A stretch of DNA of 64,000 nt from Verrucomicrobiota bacterium (GCA_023426435.1 JAFAAS010000197.1:1-64000), one strand, 5' to 3'. Shown: positions 35,442 to 44,572, counted from the stretch's first letter. Program-made: numbers and translations. The notes: generated by a model not told the origin, from the letters alone.

Positions 35442-36560
35442 TCACCACCGATACGTCACGCCCGCGAGAATATTATAGTCCGCGAACGCCGCACTCACCG
35501 CCGTCGTCCGCCCGGCGCGTTCCTCATCCACGCTCAACCAGCGCATGCGATACACCGTCAGCGGCACCGTCAAAAACACGCTCGTCTTGCCAAACGAATA
35601 CGCCACGCCCGGCTCCACCGCGAGCGTGTAGCCCGGACGACGAAATCCTTCACTCGAACCCAAAACATCGCGCACCGGCTGCCCTTCCATCCGCAGCCCA
35701 AACTGAAAGCTGCCGTTCTTCACACCGAGCGGTTCGCCCACCGCCACCCCCGCCCGCACCAGAAAATAGTCCGGCACGCTCGTCACCGAATTCGGCACAT
35801 ACGGACCCGCGCCCGTCCACTGATTGTTCACGCCGTTGTGGCCCCGCGGATTCAACAGATAAGTCACCTCGCCATACGCGAGCGTGTTCGACTCGCCCAG
35901 CTGGTGAAACCCTTCCGCACTCAAAACGATCCCCAGCCCGCCGTCGCCCGGCTGAATCGCCAGATCCGCCGGCCCGCGCCGCCACGCCATGCTCGGCGGA
36001 TTTCCCGGCGACGCCGTATTCACATAGCGATCCGTCTGCGCCTTCTCGTTCCCCGTCGGCAGCTTCAACCCCGCTCCCAGCCTCACGTTGTAGCGCTGGT
36101 GCGTTTCAGGATCGAACATCCACCGGCGCAACGTCAGCGCGATATCGCCCAACCCCTTCGCCTTGTCCGCGCTCCCCGTGTGCGGCGGAATCGGACTCCG
36201 GTCAAACGCCCCCACCTGCACCGGCACACTCACCGTCGCCGAGGTCCGCGCACTCAACATCCGCGTCACCGACACATCGTAAATTGCCCGCTTCACCCGC
36301 GGCGCATTCGCCGGCACCTGCTCGTCGTTGCTGTCGTAAAAATGCCGGTCCGCCTCATAAAACCGAAACGTCAGCGAGGTCTCCCACTGCCCATCCTGAA
36401 GATAACGCGCCTTCTCGCTCCCGCCGATAATCGGCGGACTCACCCGCGTCGCCATGCAACCCTGCCCCAACCCCATCGAGGGCAACCAGGACAACGCCAG
36501 CAGCGCAACAACAGGAGCCAGCCGTTTCGAGGGAACGCAAAAGCACGATGAGAAATGCAT
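35442..36560 (-). CDS. Outer-membrane beta-barrel, transporter-like (meta-pathway phenol type)
   Basis: A 372-aa exported protein from ATG 36560; the frame is open to 36740 but the signal peptide (LAPVVALLALSWLPSMGLG) belongs to the shorter form. The mature part alternates beta-strands (GDIALTLRRWMF, YNVRLGAGLKLPTG, YTLAVEPGVAYSFGKTSVFL) and ends in a terminal Trp (ILAGVTYRW), the classic BAM signal. It resembles the meta-pathway phenol-degradation outer-membrane family. The ligand is unknown. A Cys follows the signal region (GQGCMATR), so a lipoprotein form is less likely but not excluded. Confidence 0.68.
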   Translation of the reverse strand: MHFSSCFCVPSKRLAPVVALLALSWLPSMGLGQGCMATRVSPPIIGGSEKARYLQDGQWETSLTFRFYEADRHFYDSNDEQVPANAPRVKRAIYDVSVTRMLSARTSATVSVPVQVGAFDRSPIPPHTGSADKAKGLGDIALTLRRWMFDPETHQRYNVRLGAGLKLPTGNEKAQTDRYVNTASPGNPPSMAWRRGPADLAIQPGDGGLGIVLSAEGFHQLGESNTLAYGEVTYLLNPRGHNGVNNQWTGAGPYVPNSVTSVPDYFLVRAGVAVGEPLGVKNGSFQFGLRMEGQPVRDVLGSSEGFRRPGYTLAVEPGVAYSFGKTSVFLTVPLTVYRMRWLSVDEERAGRTTAVSAAFADYNILAGVTYRW

Positions 36561-36775
36561 GTGATAAAGAAGCAGAACCAGAGACTCGGGGGTTAAGTCG
36601 CCGAACCGCGTCACCGCGATCGGCACGTGGCGAGTGCCAACGCCGCCCGAATCTGAAAAGCCGCCGGGGACCAACCGCCTAAATCCGAGGGTCACGCGCT
36701 GAAATTCTACTGCGACTCCCCCACGTTCGCCCCGCGCCACTCGCTACCCGCGAGATCCCGATTACCCTGAGCGCC

Positions 36776-37501
36776 ATGCCCGAATCCGTCGCCTCGCTCC
36801 AAAGCACTCACCTCAACAACGAACGCACCGTCTGGATCCGCGAGCCGCGCAACGCCGCCCGCGCCCGTCACCTCACCGTCTTCCTCGACGGCGAATGGTA
36901 TCGCGAACGGGTCGGCGCCGTCGAAATCCTCAACACCCACGCCGCCGATCTCGCCGACTCCTGGTTCGTCTTCGTCTCCAGTCACAGCGAAGCCGCCCGC
37001 TGGCGCGAATGTCCCTGCCATCCTCCTTTCGCCGCCTTCATCGCCGACGAACTCCTTCCCTGGCTCGAACAACACCACCCCACACTCGCCCACGCGCGCA
37101 CGCGCACACTCATCGGTCTCAGCTACACCGGCCTCGCCGCCGCCTTCATCGCCTGCGAACGTCCGGGATTTTTCCACAAGGTCATCAGCCAGTCCGGCTC
37201 CTTTTGGTGGAACGACACCTGGCTCATCCACGCTTTCGAAACTCCCCCGACCCGTCTCCACACCGCTTTCTACCTGAGCGTCGGCACGCGCGAGACCCAG
37301 GAAAATCTCCAGCACCGCCCCGACGTCCTCCAAAAAATTTCCCAACTCGAGGGCGTCCGCCGTTTCCACAACACGCTGCGCGAACTCGATCATCGCGTGC
37401 ACTACGCCGAGTTCGACGGCGGCCACCAATTCGAATGCTGGCGCGCCGACCTGCCCAAAGCCTTGCGCTGGGCGCTGCTTCCGACGGCCGGGACACCCTG
37501 A
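36776..37501 (+). CDS. Putative esterase (enterochelin-esterase-like alpha/beta hydrolase)
   Basis: A 241-aa cytosolic alpha/beta hydrolase of the PF00756 type. The opening ERTVWIREP and HLTVFLDGEWY are typical. The nucleophile elbow reads IGLSYTG (Ser near 115), with SYT instead of the commoner SMG. The catalytic His is probably in FDGGHQFECW near the C terminus. No signal peptide. The gene lies on the plus strand, divergent from the barrel protein. Substrate unknown. Confidence 0.75.
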   Translation: MPESVASLQSTHLNNERTVWIREPRNAARARHLTVFLDGEWYRERVGAVEILNTHAADLADSWFVFVSSHSEAARWRECPCHPPFAAFIADELLPWLEQHHPTLAHARTRTLIGLSYTGLAAAFIACERPGFFHKVISQSGSFWWNDTWLIHAFETPPTRLHTAFYLSVGTRETQENLQHRPDVLQKISQLEGVRRFHNTLRELDHRVHYAEFDGGHQFECWRADLPKALRWALLPTAGTP

Positions 37502-37544
37502 CGCCTTCCTTGCCTGCCCCGCCAGCGCGCTTTTGATTCCTTCC

Positions 37545-37634
37545 ATGCATTCCCTTCCGCCGTATCTGCCCCGCTTCGTTCTCCAACTCCTGCTCGCCCT
37601 CGGCAGCGGACTCCTCATCGCCGCGCTGCTGTGA
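37545..37634 (+). CDS. 29-aa membrane micropeptide ORF coupled to the next gene
   Basis: ATG 37545 opens a 29-codon ORF (MHSLPPYLPRF followed by the hydrophobic VLQLLLALGSGLLIAALL). Its TGA overlaps the GTG start of the next gene (GTGA at 37631-37634). The composition is one membrane helix. The overlap and codon choice support translation, at least as a leader that sets expression of the downstream gene; a function for the peptide itself is unproven. Confidence 0.45.
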   Translation: MHSLPPYLPRFVLQLLLALGSGLLIAALL

Positions 37635-38005
37635 AGCGTTTCGCCTACGCCCTCGATCCAATCTGCCTCATCGCCTGCTCTCTCTACGCGCTCAACCGCT
37701 TCTACCTGCGCACGCACGCGGGCTCCGCCTTCCTCCACAACTACTTCAACGATCTCCTCCTCATCCCCGCCGCGCTCCCGCTTGCGCTCTGGATCCAACG
37801 CAAACTCCACCTCCGCCGCGACGACACTCCTCCCCGCTGGACCGAGATCGCTCTCCACCTCGTCGCCTGGGCCATCGCCGCCGAGGGGATCGCGCCTCTC
37901 CTTTTCCCTCATACGACGAGCGACCTTCGCGACATCCTCGCCTACACCACCGGCGCGCTCCTCGCCGGCCTCGCCTGGCAACTCCCGCGCCGCACCTACG
38001 CCTGA
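37631..38005 (+). CDS. Small conserved membrane protein
   Basis: A 124-aa protein starting at GTG 37631. Three or four membrane segments: DPICLIACSLYALNRFYL, NDLLLIPAALPLALWIQ, TEIALHLVAWAIAAEGIAP and ILAYTTGALLAGLAW. The motif FLHNYFNDLLLIPAALPLAL is recalled from a family of uncharacterised membrane proteins in Verrucomicrobia and Planctomycetes. Translation is probably coupled to the 29-aa ORF. Function unknown. Confidence 0.68.
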   Translation: MKRFAYALDPICLIACSLYALNRFYLRTHAGSAFLHNYFNDLLLIPAALPLALWIQRKLHLRRDDTPPRWTEIALHLVAWAIAAEGIAPLLFPHTTSDLRDILAYTTGALLAGLAWQLPRRTYA

Positions 38006-38130
38006 GTTCCACGCCCCATCGCTCATCCGTATCGCCTTTTCTGATGCGCCTCTAAACCGCGCCGCATTTCGCGCCCGCCCCGGCCGTCGAACTCGCACCT
38101 GGACCATTCTCGCGACAACCTGCGCGCATC

Positions 38131-41001
38131 ATGCCTCGCGCCGCGCACTCATGCTCTCGTCGCCTTTTTCACTCCGGCTTCGTTCTCGTCATCGCCTTCG
38201 CGCACTTCGCGTCCTTCGCGGTTAACTCCTCCGCCGCCCGGACTTCATCCGCCACCGACGCCTCCCCGCGCGAACGCATCCGCCTCGACGACCACTGGCG
38301 CTTCGCCCTCGGTCACGCCACCGACCCCGACCGCGATTTCGGTCACGCCACCGGCTACTTTTCCTACCTCGCCAAAACCGGCTTCGGCGACGGTCCCGCC
38401 AGTCCCGCCTTCGACGACCGCGCCTGGCGCACGGTCAACCTCCCCCACGATTGGGCCGTCGAACTTCCTTTCGACCCGCGCGGCACCGCCTCCCACGGCC
38501 ACAAGGCCCTCGGCCGCCACTTCCCCGAAAACAGCGTCGGCTGGTATCGCCGCACATTTCATATCCCCTCCACCGACCTCGGCCGCCGCATCCGCCTCGA
38601 CCTCGACGGCGCCTACCGCGCCGCGCGCGTTTTCATCAATGGCTTCTACGTCGGCGAAGAACCCAGCGGCTACGTCGGCGCCAGCTACGATCTCACCGAA
38701 TACCTCAACTTCGGCGGCGAAAACACCCTCGCCATCCGCGTCGACGCCACGATGGAGGAGGGTTGGTTCTACGAGGGCGCCGGCATCTATCGCCACGTCT
38801 GGCTCGTCAAAACTTCCCCTCTCCACGTCGCCCGCGATGGCACGTGGATCCGCACCGACGTCGTCGGCAACACCGCCACCATCACTTCCGAGGTCATCGT
38901 CAATCACCACGGCCGCACCGCCGCGCCTTACACCATCGATCAGGAAATCTTCGCGCCCGACGGCCGCCGCCTCTCCCACGCGACCGTCCACGCCCGCTCG
39001 CTCGCTCCAGGCAACACCGCCACGCACACCGACGTCGCGCGCATCCGCTCCCCGCAACTCTGGTCCCTCGAATCTCCGGCGCTCCATCGCCACGTCACCA
39101 CGCTCCGCGAGGGCGATCGCATCCTCGATCGCTACGAAACGACTTTCGGCATTCGCACGATTCGCTTCGACCCCAACCGCGGCTTCTTCCTCAACCACCA
39201 ACACGTCGTCCTCAAGGGCACCAACAACCACCAGGACCACGCCGGCGTCGGCGTCGCGCTCCCCGATGCGCTGCAGGAATTTCGCATCCGCCGCCTGAAG
39301 GAAATGGGCAGCAACGTCTATCGCGCGTCGCACCATCCCGCTACGCCCGAGCTCCTGGAGGCCTGCGACCGGCTCGGCATGCTCGTCATCGACGAAAACC
39401 GCCTCATGGGCATCAACCCGTATCACCTCGGCCAGCTCGAGCGCATGATCCGTCGCGGTCGCAACCACCCCAGCATCATCCTCTGGTCGATCGGCAACGA
39501 GGAGTGGGCCATCGAGGGCAACATCAAGGGCGCGCAACTCACCGTGCCCATGCAGGATTTCGTCCGCCGTCTCGATCCGACCCGCCGCGTCGTCGCCTCC
39601 ATCAGCGGCGGTTGGGGCGGCATCTCCTCCAAGATCGAAGTCGCCGGCGTGAACTACGTCCGCCAGGCCAGCATCGACCGCCAGCACGCCGAGTATCCGG
39701 AACAAATCATCCTCGGCACCGAGGAAACCACCACGCAACAAACCCGCGGTATCTACATCACGGATACAGCCCGCGCGCACCTCGCTCCTCAGGAGGACGG
39801 CTCCTCCGGCGGCAACTGCGAATTCGGCTGGAACTACTACCTCGCCCGCCCCTGGGCCGCCGGCGTGATCTATTGGACCGGCTTCGACTACCGCGGCGAA
39901 CCCACGCCCTTCGGCTGGCCCGCCACCGGCTCGCAATTCGGCATCCTCGACCAGTGCGGTTTTCCCAAAGACAGCTACTACTACCTCAAATCGTGGTGGA
40001 CCGAAGAAACCGTCCTCCACGTCTTCCCCCACTGGAACTGGCCCGGCCGCGAAGGCGAAACCATCGAGGTCCGCGCCCACAGCAATTGCGACGAGGTCGA
40101 ACTTTTCCTCAACGACACCTCCCTCGGCCGCAAAACCATGCCGCGCCACGGACACCTGTCATGGAACGTTGAATACACTCCCGGCACGCTCCTCGCCCGC
40201 GGCTTCCGCAACGGCAAAGAAATCGCCACGATCAAAATCGAAACCACCGGCGAACCCGCCACCCTCGCCCTCATCCCCGATCGCACCACACTCACCGCCG
40301 ACGGCCGCGACCTCTCCGTCATCACCGTCGAAGCCCGCGACGCCCAAGGCCGCCTCGTTCCCACGGCCAACGTCCCCGTCACCTTCACCCTCCATGGCCC
40401 CGCTCGCATCCTCGGCGTCGGCAACGGCGATCCTTCGAGCCACGAGCCCGATCAATACATTGCCCCGATCCGCACTGCGAAACTCGGCGAATGGACCGCT
40501 CCCGACGGTTCGGTCAAAACCGGCCAGAACATCTTCGAAGCCACCTTCGACCGTCCGCCGCTCGCCAACGGCGAATCCGTCACCCTCCTCCTCAACGCCC
40601 TCGGCACCAACCAAACCGCCACGCTCAACGACGTCCCCCTCTATCGAAACGCCCCGCCCGCCGAGTCGCGCACCCAACTCGCGCTCGACGTCTCCACACT
40701 CCGCGAAACCGGCAACATCCTTCGCATCGAAGCCACGCGCTATGAAGACTGGGGCACACGCGACACGTTGAAACAACTCCACCCCGCCGCCCTCCGCATC
40801 GACTCCCCCGCGCCCCAGTGGAAACGCTCCACCTTCAACGGCCTCGCTCAAATCATCGTCCAATCCACCGGTAAACCCGGCCTCATCACCCTCGAAGCGA
40901 CCAGCCCCGCTCTCACCTCCACGAAGACCGAAATCCAAGTTGCCCCACGCATCCCGCCAAGTTTCGTCGACGCTGGGCCATCCCGCACATCCTCACGTTG
41001 A
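38131..41001 (+). CDS. Secreted glycoside hydrolase family 2 (beta-galactosidase-like)
   Basis: A 956-aa protein with a signal peptide. The domain order is typical of GH2: jelly-roll (VNLPHDWAVELPFDP, GWYRRTFHIPS), immunoglobulin-like, TIM barrel, then a DUF4982-like and Ig-like C-terminal part. The acid/base is Glu457 in SIGNEEW and the nucleophile Glu531 in ILGTEETT. The RIRLDLDGAYRAARVFINGF segment matches the sugar-binding domain. Located alone on the plus strand. Its signal peptide coding sequence contains part of a phrase repeat (38198-38227), so the hydrophobic core was partly built from repeat DNA. Confidence 0.88.
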   Translation: MPRAAHSCSRRLFHSGFVLVIAFAHFASFAVNSSAARTSSATDASPRERIRLDDHWRFALGHATDPDRDFGHATGYFSYLAKTGFGDGPASPAFDDRAWRTVNLPHDWAVELPFDPRGTASHGHKALGRHFPENSVGWYRRTFHIPSTDLGRRIRLDLDGAYRAARVFINGFYVGEEPSGYVGASYDLTEYLNFGGENTLAIRVDATMEEGWFYEGAGIYRHVWLVKTSPLHVARDGTWIRTDVVGNTATITSEVIVNHHGRTAAPYTIDQEIFAPDGRRLSHATVHARSLAPGNTATHTDVARIRSPQLWSLESPALHRHVTTLREGDRILDRYETTFGIRTIRFDPNRGFFLNHQHVVLKGTNNHQDHAGVGVALPDALQEFRIRRLKEMGSNVYRASHHPATPELLEACDRLGMLVIDENRLMGINPYHLGQLERMIRRGRNHPSIILWSIGNEEWAIEGNIKGAQLTVPMQDFVRRLDPTRRVVASISGGWGGISSKIEVAGVNYVRQASIDRQHAEYPEQIILGTEETTTQQTRGIYITDTARAHLAPQEDGSSGGNCEFGWNYYLARPWAAGVIYWTGFDYRGEPTPFGWPATGSQFGILDQCGFPKDSYYYLKSWWTEETVLHVFPHWNWPGREGETIEVRAHSNCDEVELFLNDTSLGRKTMPRHGHLSWNVEYTPGTLLARGFRNGKEIATIKIETTGEPATLALIPDRTTLTADGRDLSVITVEARDAQGRLVPTANVPVTFTLHGPARILGVGNGDPSSHEPDQYIAPIRTAKLGEWTAPDGSVKTGQNIFEATFDRPPLANGESVTLLLNALGTNQTATLNDVPLYRNAPPAESRTQLALDVSTLRETGNILRIEATRYEDWGTRDTLKQLHPAALRIDSPAPQWKRSTFNGLAQIIVQSTGKPGLITLEATSPALTSTKTEIQVAPRIPPSFVDAGPSRTSSR
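38198..38227 (+). repeat. Phrase-repeat arm within the GH2 signal peptide
   Basis: Reads TTCGCGCACTTCGCGTCC then TTCGCGGTTAACT, the right-arm phrase seen in intergenic repeats at 16221-16278 and 49207-49259. It encodes the FAHFASFAVN part of the signal peptide. Only one arm is present. Confidence 0.45.
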
Positions 41002-41007
41002 TGTCCG

Positions 41008-41334
41008 TTAATCGGCCGCTCCGACGATTGCCGCCACACCTGCATTCAAAGATCTCAGCGCCTCTAATATCTGCGGCACCAGCGGTCGCAGGTCCGAAAG
41101 CTGATTCGATCGCGCTCGCAGCACTACAACGCCAAACGGCAGCTCCGCGATTTTCTGCTGCGCAGGGAGATTTTGATCGACCGTCAGAAATGCATCGAAC
41201 TTCCCTGCTATCAACGCGAGCAACACTCCGTTTGACCTACCCGTCCAACCCACCTCTTGAACAGTTGAGACTTCGTGCCCGCCTAGCTCCCACTTAAGCC
41301 GCCGCGGCAGGCATTCATCCAGTAAGATGCGCAT
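41008..41334 (-). CDS. DUF5615 PIN-like toxin
   Basis: A 108-aa protein beginning MRILLDECLPRRL, the Mut7-C/PIN-like start with Asp6 and Glu7 as likely metal ligands; FDAFLTVDQNLP supplies the second acidic cluster (Asp in TVDQN). These match the DUF5615 family of predicted RNase toxins. It starts three bases after the stop of the DUF433 gene and overlaps nothing downstream; its stop is 7 bp beyond the convergent GH2 stop. Confidence 0.85.
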   Translation of the reverse strand: MRILLDECLPRRLKWELGGHEVSTVQEVGWTGRSNGVLLALIAGKFDAFLTVDQNLPAQQKIAELPFGVVVLRARSNQLSDLRPLVPQILEALRSLNAGVAAIVGAAD

Positions 41335-41337
41335 GCC

Positions 41338-41556
41338 TCACGCGATATTCGCACTCAGATGAGCACGCGCTTCTTCTAAAAACGCGACCACCTGCTCCCG
41401 ACTGACGGACGGAAAATCTTCCCGAAAATCGTCGATCGAGCCCCCCGATCCCAAGCAATCCGTCAGATTTTTTACCGGAACCCGTGTCCCTCCAAAGACC
41501 GGCGTCCCTCCAAGGATGTCAGGATCGGAAACAATCAGCCGCTTGCTCATCCGCAT
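41338..41556 (-). CDS. DUF433 antitoxin
   Basis: A 72-aa protein from ATG 41556 (or 70 from ATG 41550). It carries the DUF433 signature SDPDILGGTPVFGGTRVPVK and the C-terminal winged helix (IDDFREDFPSVSREQVVAFLEEA). DUF433 proteins are the DNA-binding antitoxin partners of DUF5615 toxins, and the gene order antitoxin-toxin with a 3-bp gap is standard. A GGAGGG lies about 15 nt before the ATG at 41556. Confidence 0.88.
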   Translation of the reverse strand: MRMSKRLIVSDPDILGGTPVFGGTRVPVKNLTDCLGSGGSIDDFREDFPSVSREQVVAFLEEARAHLSANIA

Positions 41557-41740
41557 AATGTGCGCAGAAAACCCTCCAAGCGCAACGCGCCACCGCGTCA
41601 ACTCCAACGGCGCGCCTCACGAGCCTTCAGCGCCCACCCATAACGTCCTAGGCCGCTACAGCCATCGGGAGGACCGCGATGCTCCGCGCTGGCCCGGCCC
41701 CTATGGTGCAAGACTTCGCCGCGGGCTATCGTAGGTCGCC

Positions 41741-42430
41741 ATGAACCCCACGGGCTTTCTCATCCGCATCCTCCTTCTCGGCGGCGCCCTCCTCGGCACC
41801 GCCCACGCGCAACTCGTGCATTTGATCGGAACCCAGCAACTCGACGGCGGGAGCGGACTCATCTTCCGCGCGAACGACGCGTCCATCCCGTGGAACCACG
41901 CCGGCGGCTTCATCTCCCGGCTCGATCTCTATTACGACGTCAACGACGCGATCGGCAGCGAGGGCTACTACTCGTTTTCCAACCCCGACCGCAACGTCTG
42001 GCGCATCAAGGTGCACGCCTACGATGGCCTCGGTGATTTCGAAATCATCCGGCCGCTCCAAACGATGATGTTCAGCGAAAACCGCATAACCTTCGAATAC
42101 GACGGTCCGGTTTTCGAAGAATTCGACGTCACTTTCGAGTTCGCCCACCCGCCCGCCGATCTCTCGACCTTGATCCCGCCCTTCGAATTCAGCAGCGCCT
42201 ATTACTACCTCCACGGCGGACGCACCTTCTTCGACATCCCCAACCTGAGCGAAGGCTACGGCGGCGCCGTCTTCGAAACCGTCAGCGGTCGCCTCGCCCA
42301 ATCCGTCGACTTCACCCCCGTCCCCGAGCCCTCCACTTACGCGGCCGGCGCCGTCGCACTGCTCGGACTCGTTCTCTGGCACCGTCGCCGCCGCGCTTCC
42401 GCCGCCACGCCACCGCCGCTCCTATCGTGA
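41741..42430 (+). CDS. PEP-CTERM sorted surface protein
   Basis: A 229-aa protein with a signal peptide (FLIRILLLGGALLGTAHA) and a C-terminal PEP-CTERM tag: TPVPEPSTYAAGAVALLGLV then basic WHRRRRAS. Proteins with this tag are cut and anchored or released by an exosortase; no exosortase gene lies in this window. The mature part is beta-rich with many aromatic residues and has no known catalytic domain. Confidence 0.85.
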   Translation: MNPTGFLIRILLLGGALLGTAHAQLVHLIGTQQLDGGSGLIFRANDASIPWNHAGGFISRLDLYYDVNDAIGSEGYYSFSNPDRNVWRIKVHAYDGLGDFEIIRPLQTMMFSENRITFEYDGPVFEEFDVTFEFAHPPADLSTLIPPFEFSSAYYYLHGGRTFFDIPNLSEGYGGAVFETVSGRLAQSVDFTPVPEPSTYAAGAVALLGLVLWHRRRRASAATPPPLLS

Positions 42431-42445
42431 CCCTCGGAATTGGGA

Positions 42446-42828
42446 ATGCCTGAAACGTCCCCAGCAACCCGGGGCAAACTGCGCCTCTCCCACGGCACCG
42501 AATTGTCCTTCATGACAGCAGGCGAGGCCTCCAACCCCGCCGTGCTGCTCCTCCACGGAACGCCCCACTCGGCCCGCTACTTTCGGAACGTCATCCGAAT
42601 TACCTCCAACGCTCCCAACCGCCCGCGCTCCTGATCTGGGGCCGGCACGATCCTTTCTTCGAACTCACCGAAGTCCTCTCGTGGATGCACGACCTGCCGC
42701 GGATGGAAGCGCACCTTCTCGACGCGGGCCACATGCTGCTGGAAACCCATCCCGCCGAAGCCGCCTCACTCATGCTCGATTTCATCGCGCGCACCTCAAC
42801 GATCCCTCTGTCCTCGCGGACGAGGTGA
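42446..42828 (+). pseudogene. Alpha/beta hydrolase with internal deletion and frameshift
   Basis: The first frame gives a normal alpha/beta hydrolase N terminus (KLRLSHGTELSFMTAGE, AVLLLHGTPHSARYFRNVI) up to about 42600. From there the family C-terminal part appears in another frame: ALLIWGRHDPFFELTEVL with the acid and DAGHMLLETHPAEAA with the catalytic His, ending at TGA 42826-42828. The middle of about 150 residues, including the nucleophile serine elbow, is missing. This is a clean internal deletion with frame loss, not a sequencing slip. Confidence 0.8.
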
Positions 42829-42926
42829 AAGCGACCCCTAACTCATCCTCGCCCGCCTGCTTTCATCGCGCACTCGCCCACGCACGCTTCGCTCCGTCTT
42901 CCGCGGCGCAATTCCCCACCCCAACC

Positions 42927-43571
42927 ATGCACCCCGCTCGCAAATCCCTCATCCTCCTGCAGACAGCGCTCTGCTGGCCTTTCCTCAGCCCGGCTCAACC
43001 ACTCGCGCTCGAAACCACGCCCGTCATCGGCGGCCCCTGCCAGGGATGCGAATTCGTGTTCCAAGGCCTTCCGCCCACACTCGCCTCGACCGCGCGCATC
43101 GCTCCGTCAGACGAACCCGGCGAGCCACTGATCCTCGAAGGCAGCGTGCGTCGGCCCGACGGATCACCCGCAGCAGGGATCGTCGTCTATGCGTATCACA
43201 CCGACGCCACCGGCGTGTATCCGAAAGACACTACATTCCACGGTCGTTTGCGCGGCTGGGCACGCACAGACGCCGACGGCCGCTATCGCTTCGATACCAT
43301 TCGCCCGGCCGGCTATCCCGACGGTGCCGAATGCGCGCATATTCATATGCACGTCATCGAACCCGGGGTCGGAACTTACTATATCGACAACGTCATCTTC
43401 GACGACGACCCCGACCTGCCCCGCAGCCTTCGCCAGCAATCCGCCCACGGCCGCGGCGGCTCCGGCTTGACGTATCCAGAAAAGAAAGACGGCGTCTGGC
43501 GCGTCCGACGCGATATTATCCTGGGCCGGAATATCCCCGGATACCCTCCCACTCCGTCGCGATCATCCTGA
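42927..43571 (+). CDS. Secreted intradiol ring-cleavage dioxygenase-like protein
   Basis: A 214-aa protein from ATG 42927 with a signal peptide (SLILLQTALCWPFLSPAQP). The core matches intradiol dioxygenases: LEGSVRRPDGSPAAGIVVYA, YHTDATGVYP, DADGRYRFDTIRPAGYP and the iron-ligand block AHIHMHV. The family binds Fe(III) by two Tyr and two His. Secreted small members of this family are common in soil bacteria, and their substrates are uncertain. A CEFVFQGL segment near the N terminus is typical of the short secreted type. Confidence 0.82.
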   Translation: MHPARKSLILLQTALCWPFLSPAQPLALETTPVIGGPCQGCEFVFQGLPPTLASTARIAPSDEPGEPLILEGSVRRPDGSPAAGIVVYAYHTDATGVYPKDTTFHGRLRGWARTDADGRYRFDTIRPAGYPDGAECAHIHMHVIEPGVGTYYIDNVIFDDDPDLPRSLRQQSAHGRGGSGLTYPEKKDGVWRVRRDIILGRNIPGYPPTPSRSS

Positions 43572-43688
43572 TCCACCCGCGTCATCACTCGTCCGCCTCG
43601 ATGCGGACTTTTTTCGCTCCGGTGTCGAAAATCCGCGGGTCCGTTCGTCCATGACGTGAACCCTCACTTCACGCCCGCTCGCACCGCC

Positions 43689-44354
43689 ATGAGCAAACTC
43701 AAATGCCAGATCACCGCGTCGCTCGACGGCTTCATCGCCGGCCCCAACCAAAGTCTCGAACACCCGCTCGGAAAAGGCGCGCTTCACCTTCATGACTGGG
43801 TGCGCCCGACGAAAACGTTTCGCACGCTTCACGGCGACGCCGGCGGCGACGCGGACGGCGAAACCGGCGTCAACGACGACGTGCTGCGCGAAGCTTTCGA
43901 AAACATCGGCGCCACAATCATGGGCCGAAACATGTTCGGTCCCGAGCGCGGTCCATGGAGCGAAAATCCCTGGCGCGGCTGGTGGGGCGAAGATCCGCCG
44001 TTTCGCCATCCCGTCTTCGTGCTCACCCACCACGCACGCGAACCGCTCGCGATGCCAAACGGCACCACGTTCCACTTCATCACCGACGGCATCGAACCCG
44101 CGTTCTCCCAAGCAAAGCAAGCCGCCCGCGGCCGCGACATCGCACTCGGCGGCGGCGCGAACGTCGTCCAGCAATACCTCACCGCCGGACTCCTCGACGA
44201 AATCGAAATCCACGTCGCGCCCCTCCTCCTCGGCGGCGGTCAACGACTCCGCGATTTTTCCACGCCGCCCGACCTCTCGCTCGAGCTCATTCGCGTCCTC
44301 GAAGGCCGCGGCGTCGCCCACCTGAAATATCGCGTCGTCAAACCAGCGCGTTGA
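43689..44354 (+). CDS. Dihydrofolate reductase family (RibD C-terminal) protein
   Basis: A 221-aa protein started at ATG 43689; a GTG at 43656 would add eleven residues of poor quality. It has the RibD_C fold: KCQITASLDGFIAGPNQSLE, ATIMGRNMFGPERGPW, VFVLTHHAREPLAM, DIALGGGANVVQQYLTAGLLDEI and HVAPLLLGGGQRLRDF. Such stand-alone proteins are presumed NADPH reductases of unknown substrate. Followed by a repeat cluster. Confidence 0.88.
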   Translation: MSKLKCQITASLDGFIAGPNQSLEHPLGKGALHLHDWVRPTKTFRTLHGDAGGDADGETGVNDDVLREAFENIGATIMGRNMFGPERGPWSENPWRGWWGEDPPFRHPVFVLTHHAREPLAMPNGTTFHFITDGIEPAFSQAKQAARGRDIALGGGANVVQQYLTAGLLDEIEIHVAPLLLGGGQRLRDFSTPPDLSLELIRVLEGRGVAHLKYRVVKPAR

Positions 44355-44387
44355 ACCGAGCGCACACCGCCAGATACCGCGACCTAT

Positions 44388-44569
44388 TGTCCTGTCCCGC
44401 AGGAAACCTCGATAATTCGGGGCACCTAACAGCGGTTGTCATTCTGAGCGTAGCGAAGAATCCAGGGCGGACGACCGGCCGCGGACGCACACGTGGATTC
44501 TTCGCTGCGCTCAGAATGACAACCATCATTTGGCATTCGAATTCCTAACGTTACTTGCGGGACAGGACA
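44388..44569. repeat. Nested palindromic element
   Basis: Outer 14-bp perfect inverted repeat TGTCCTGTCCCGCA (44388-44401) and complement (44556-44569). Inside lies a second inverted repeat with 31-bp arms at 44434-44464 and 44494-44524, starting GGTTGTCATTCTGAGCG and matching at all but one or two positions. The inner arms belong to a widespread bacterial family reading GTCATTCTGAGCG..GCGAAGAAT. Together about 180 bp, without coding capacity. Confidence 0.75.
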
Positions 44570-44572
44570 CTA

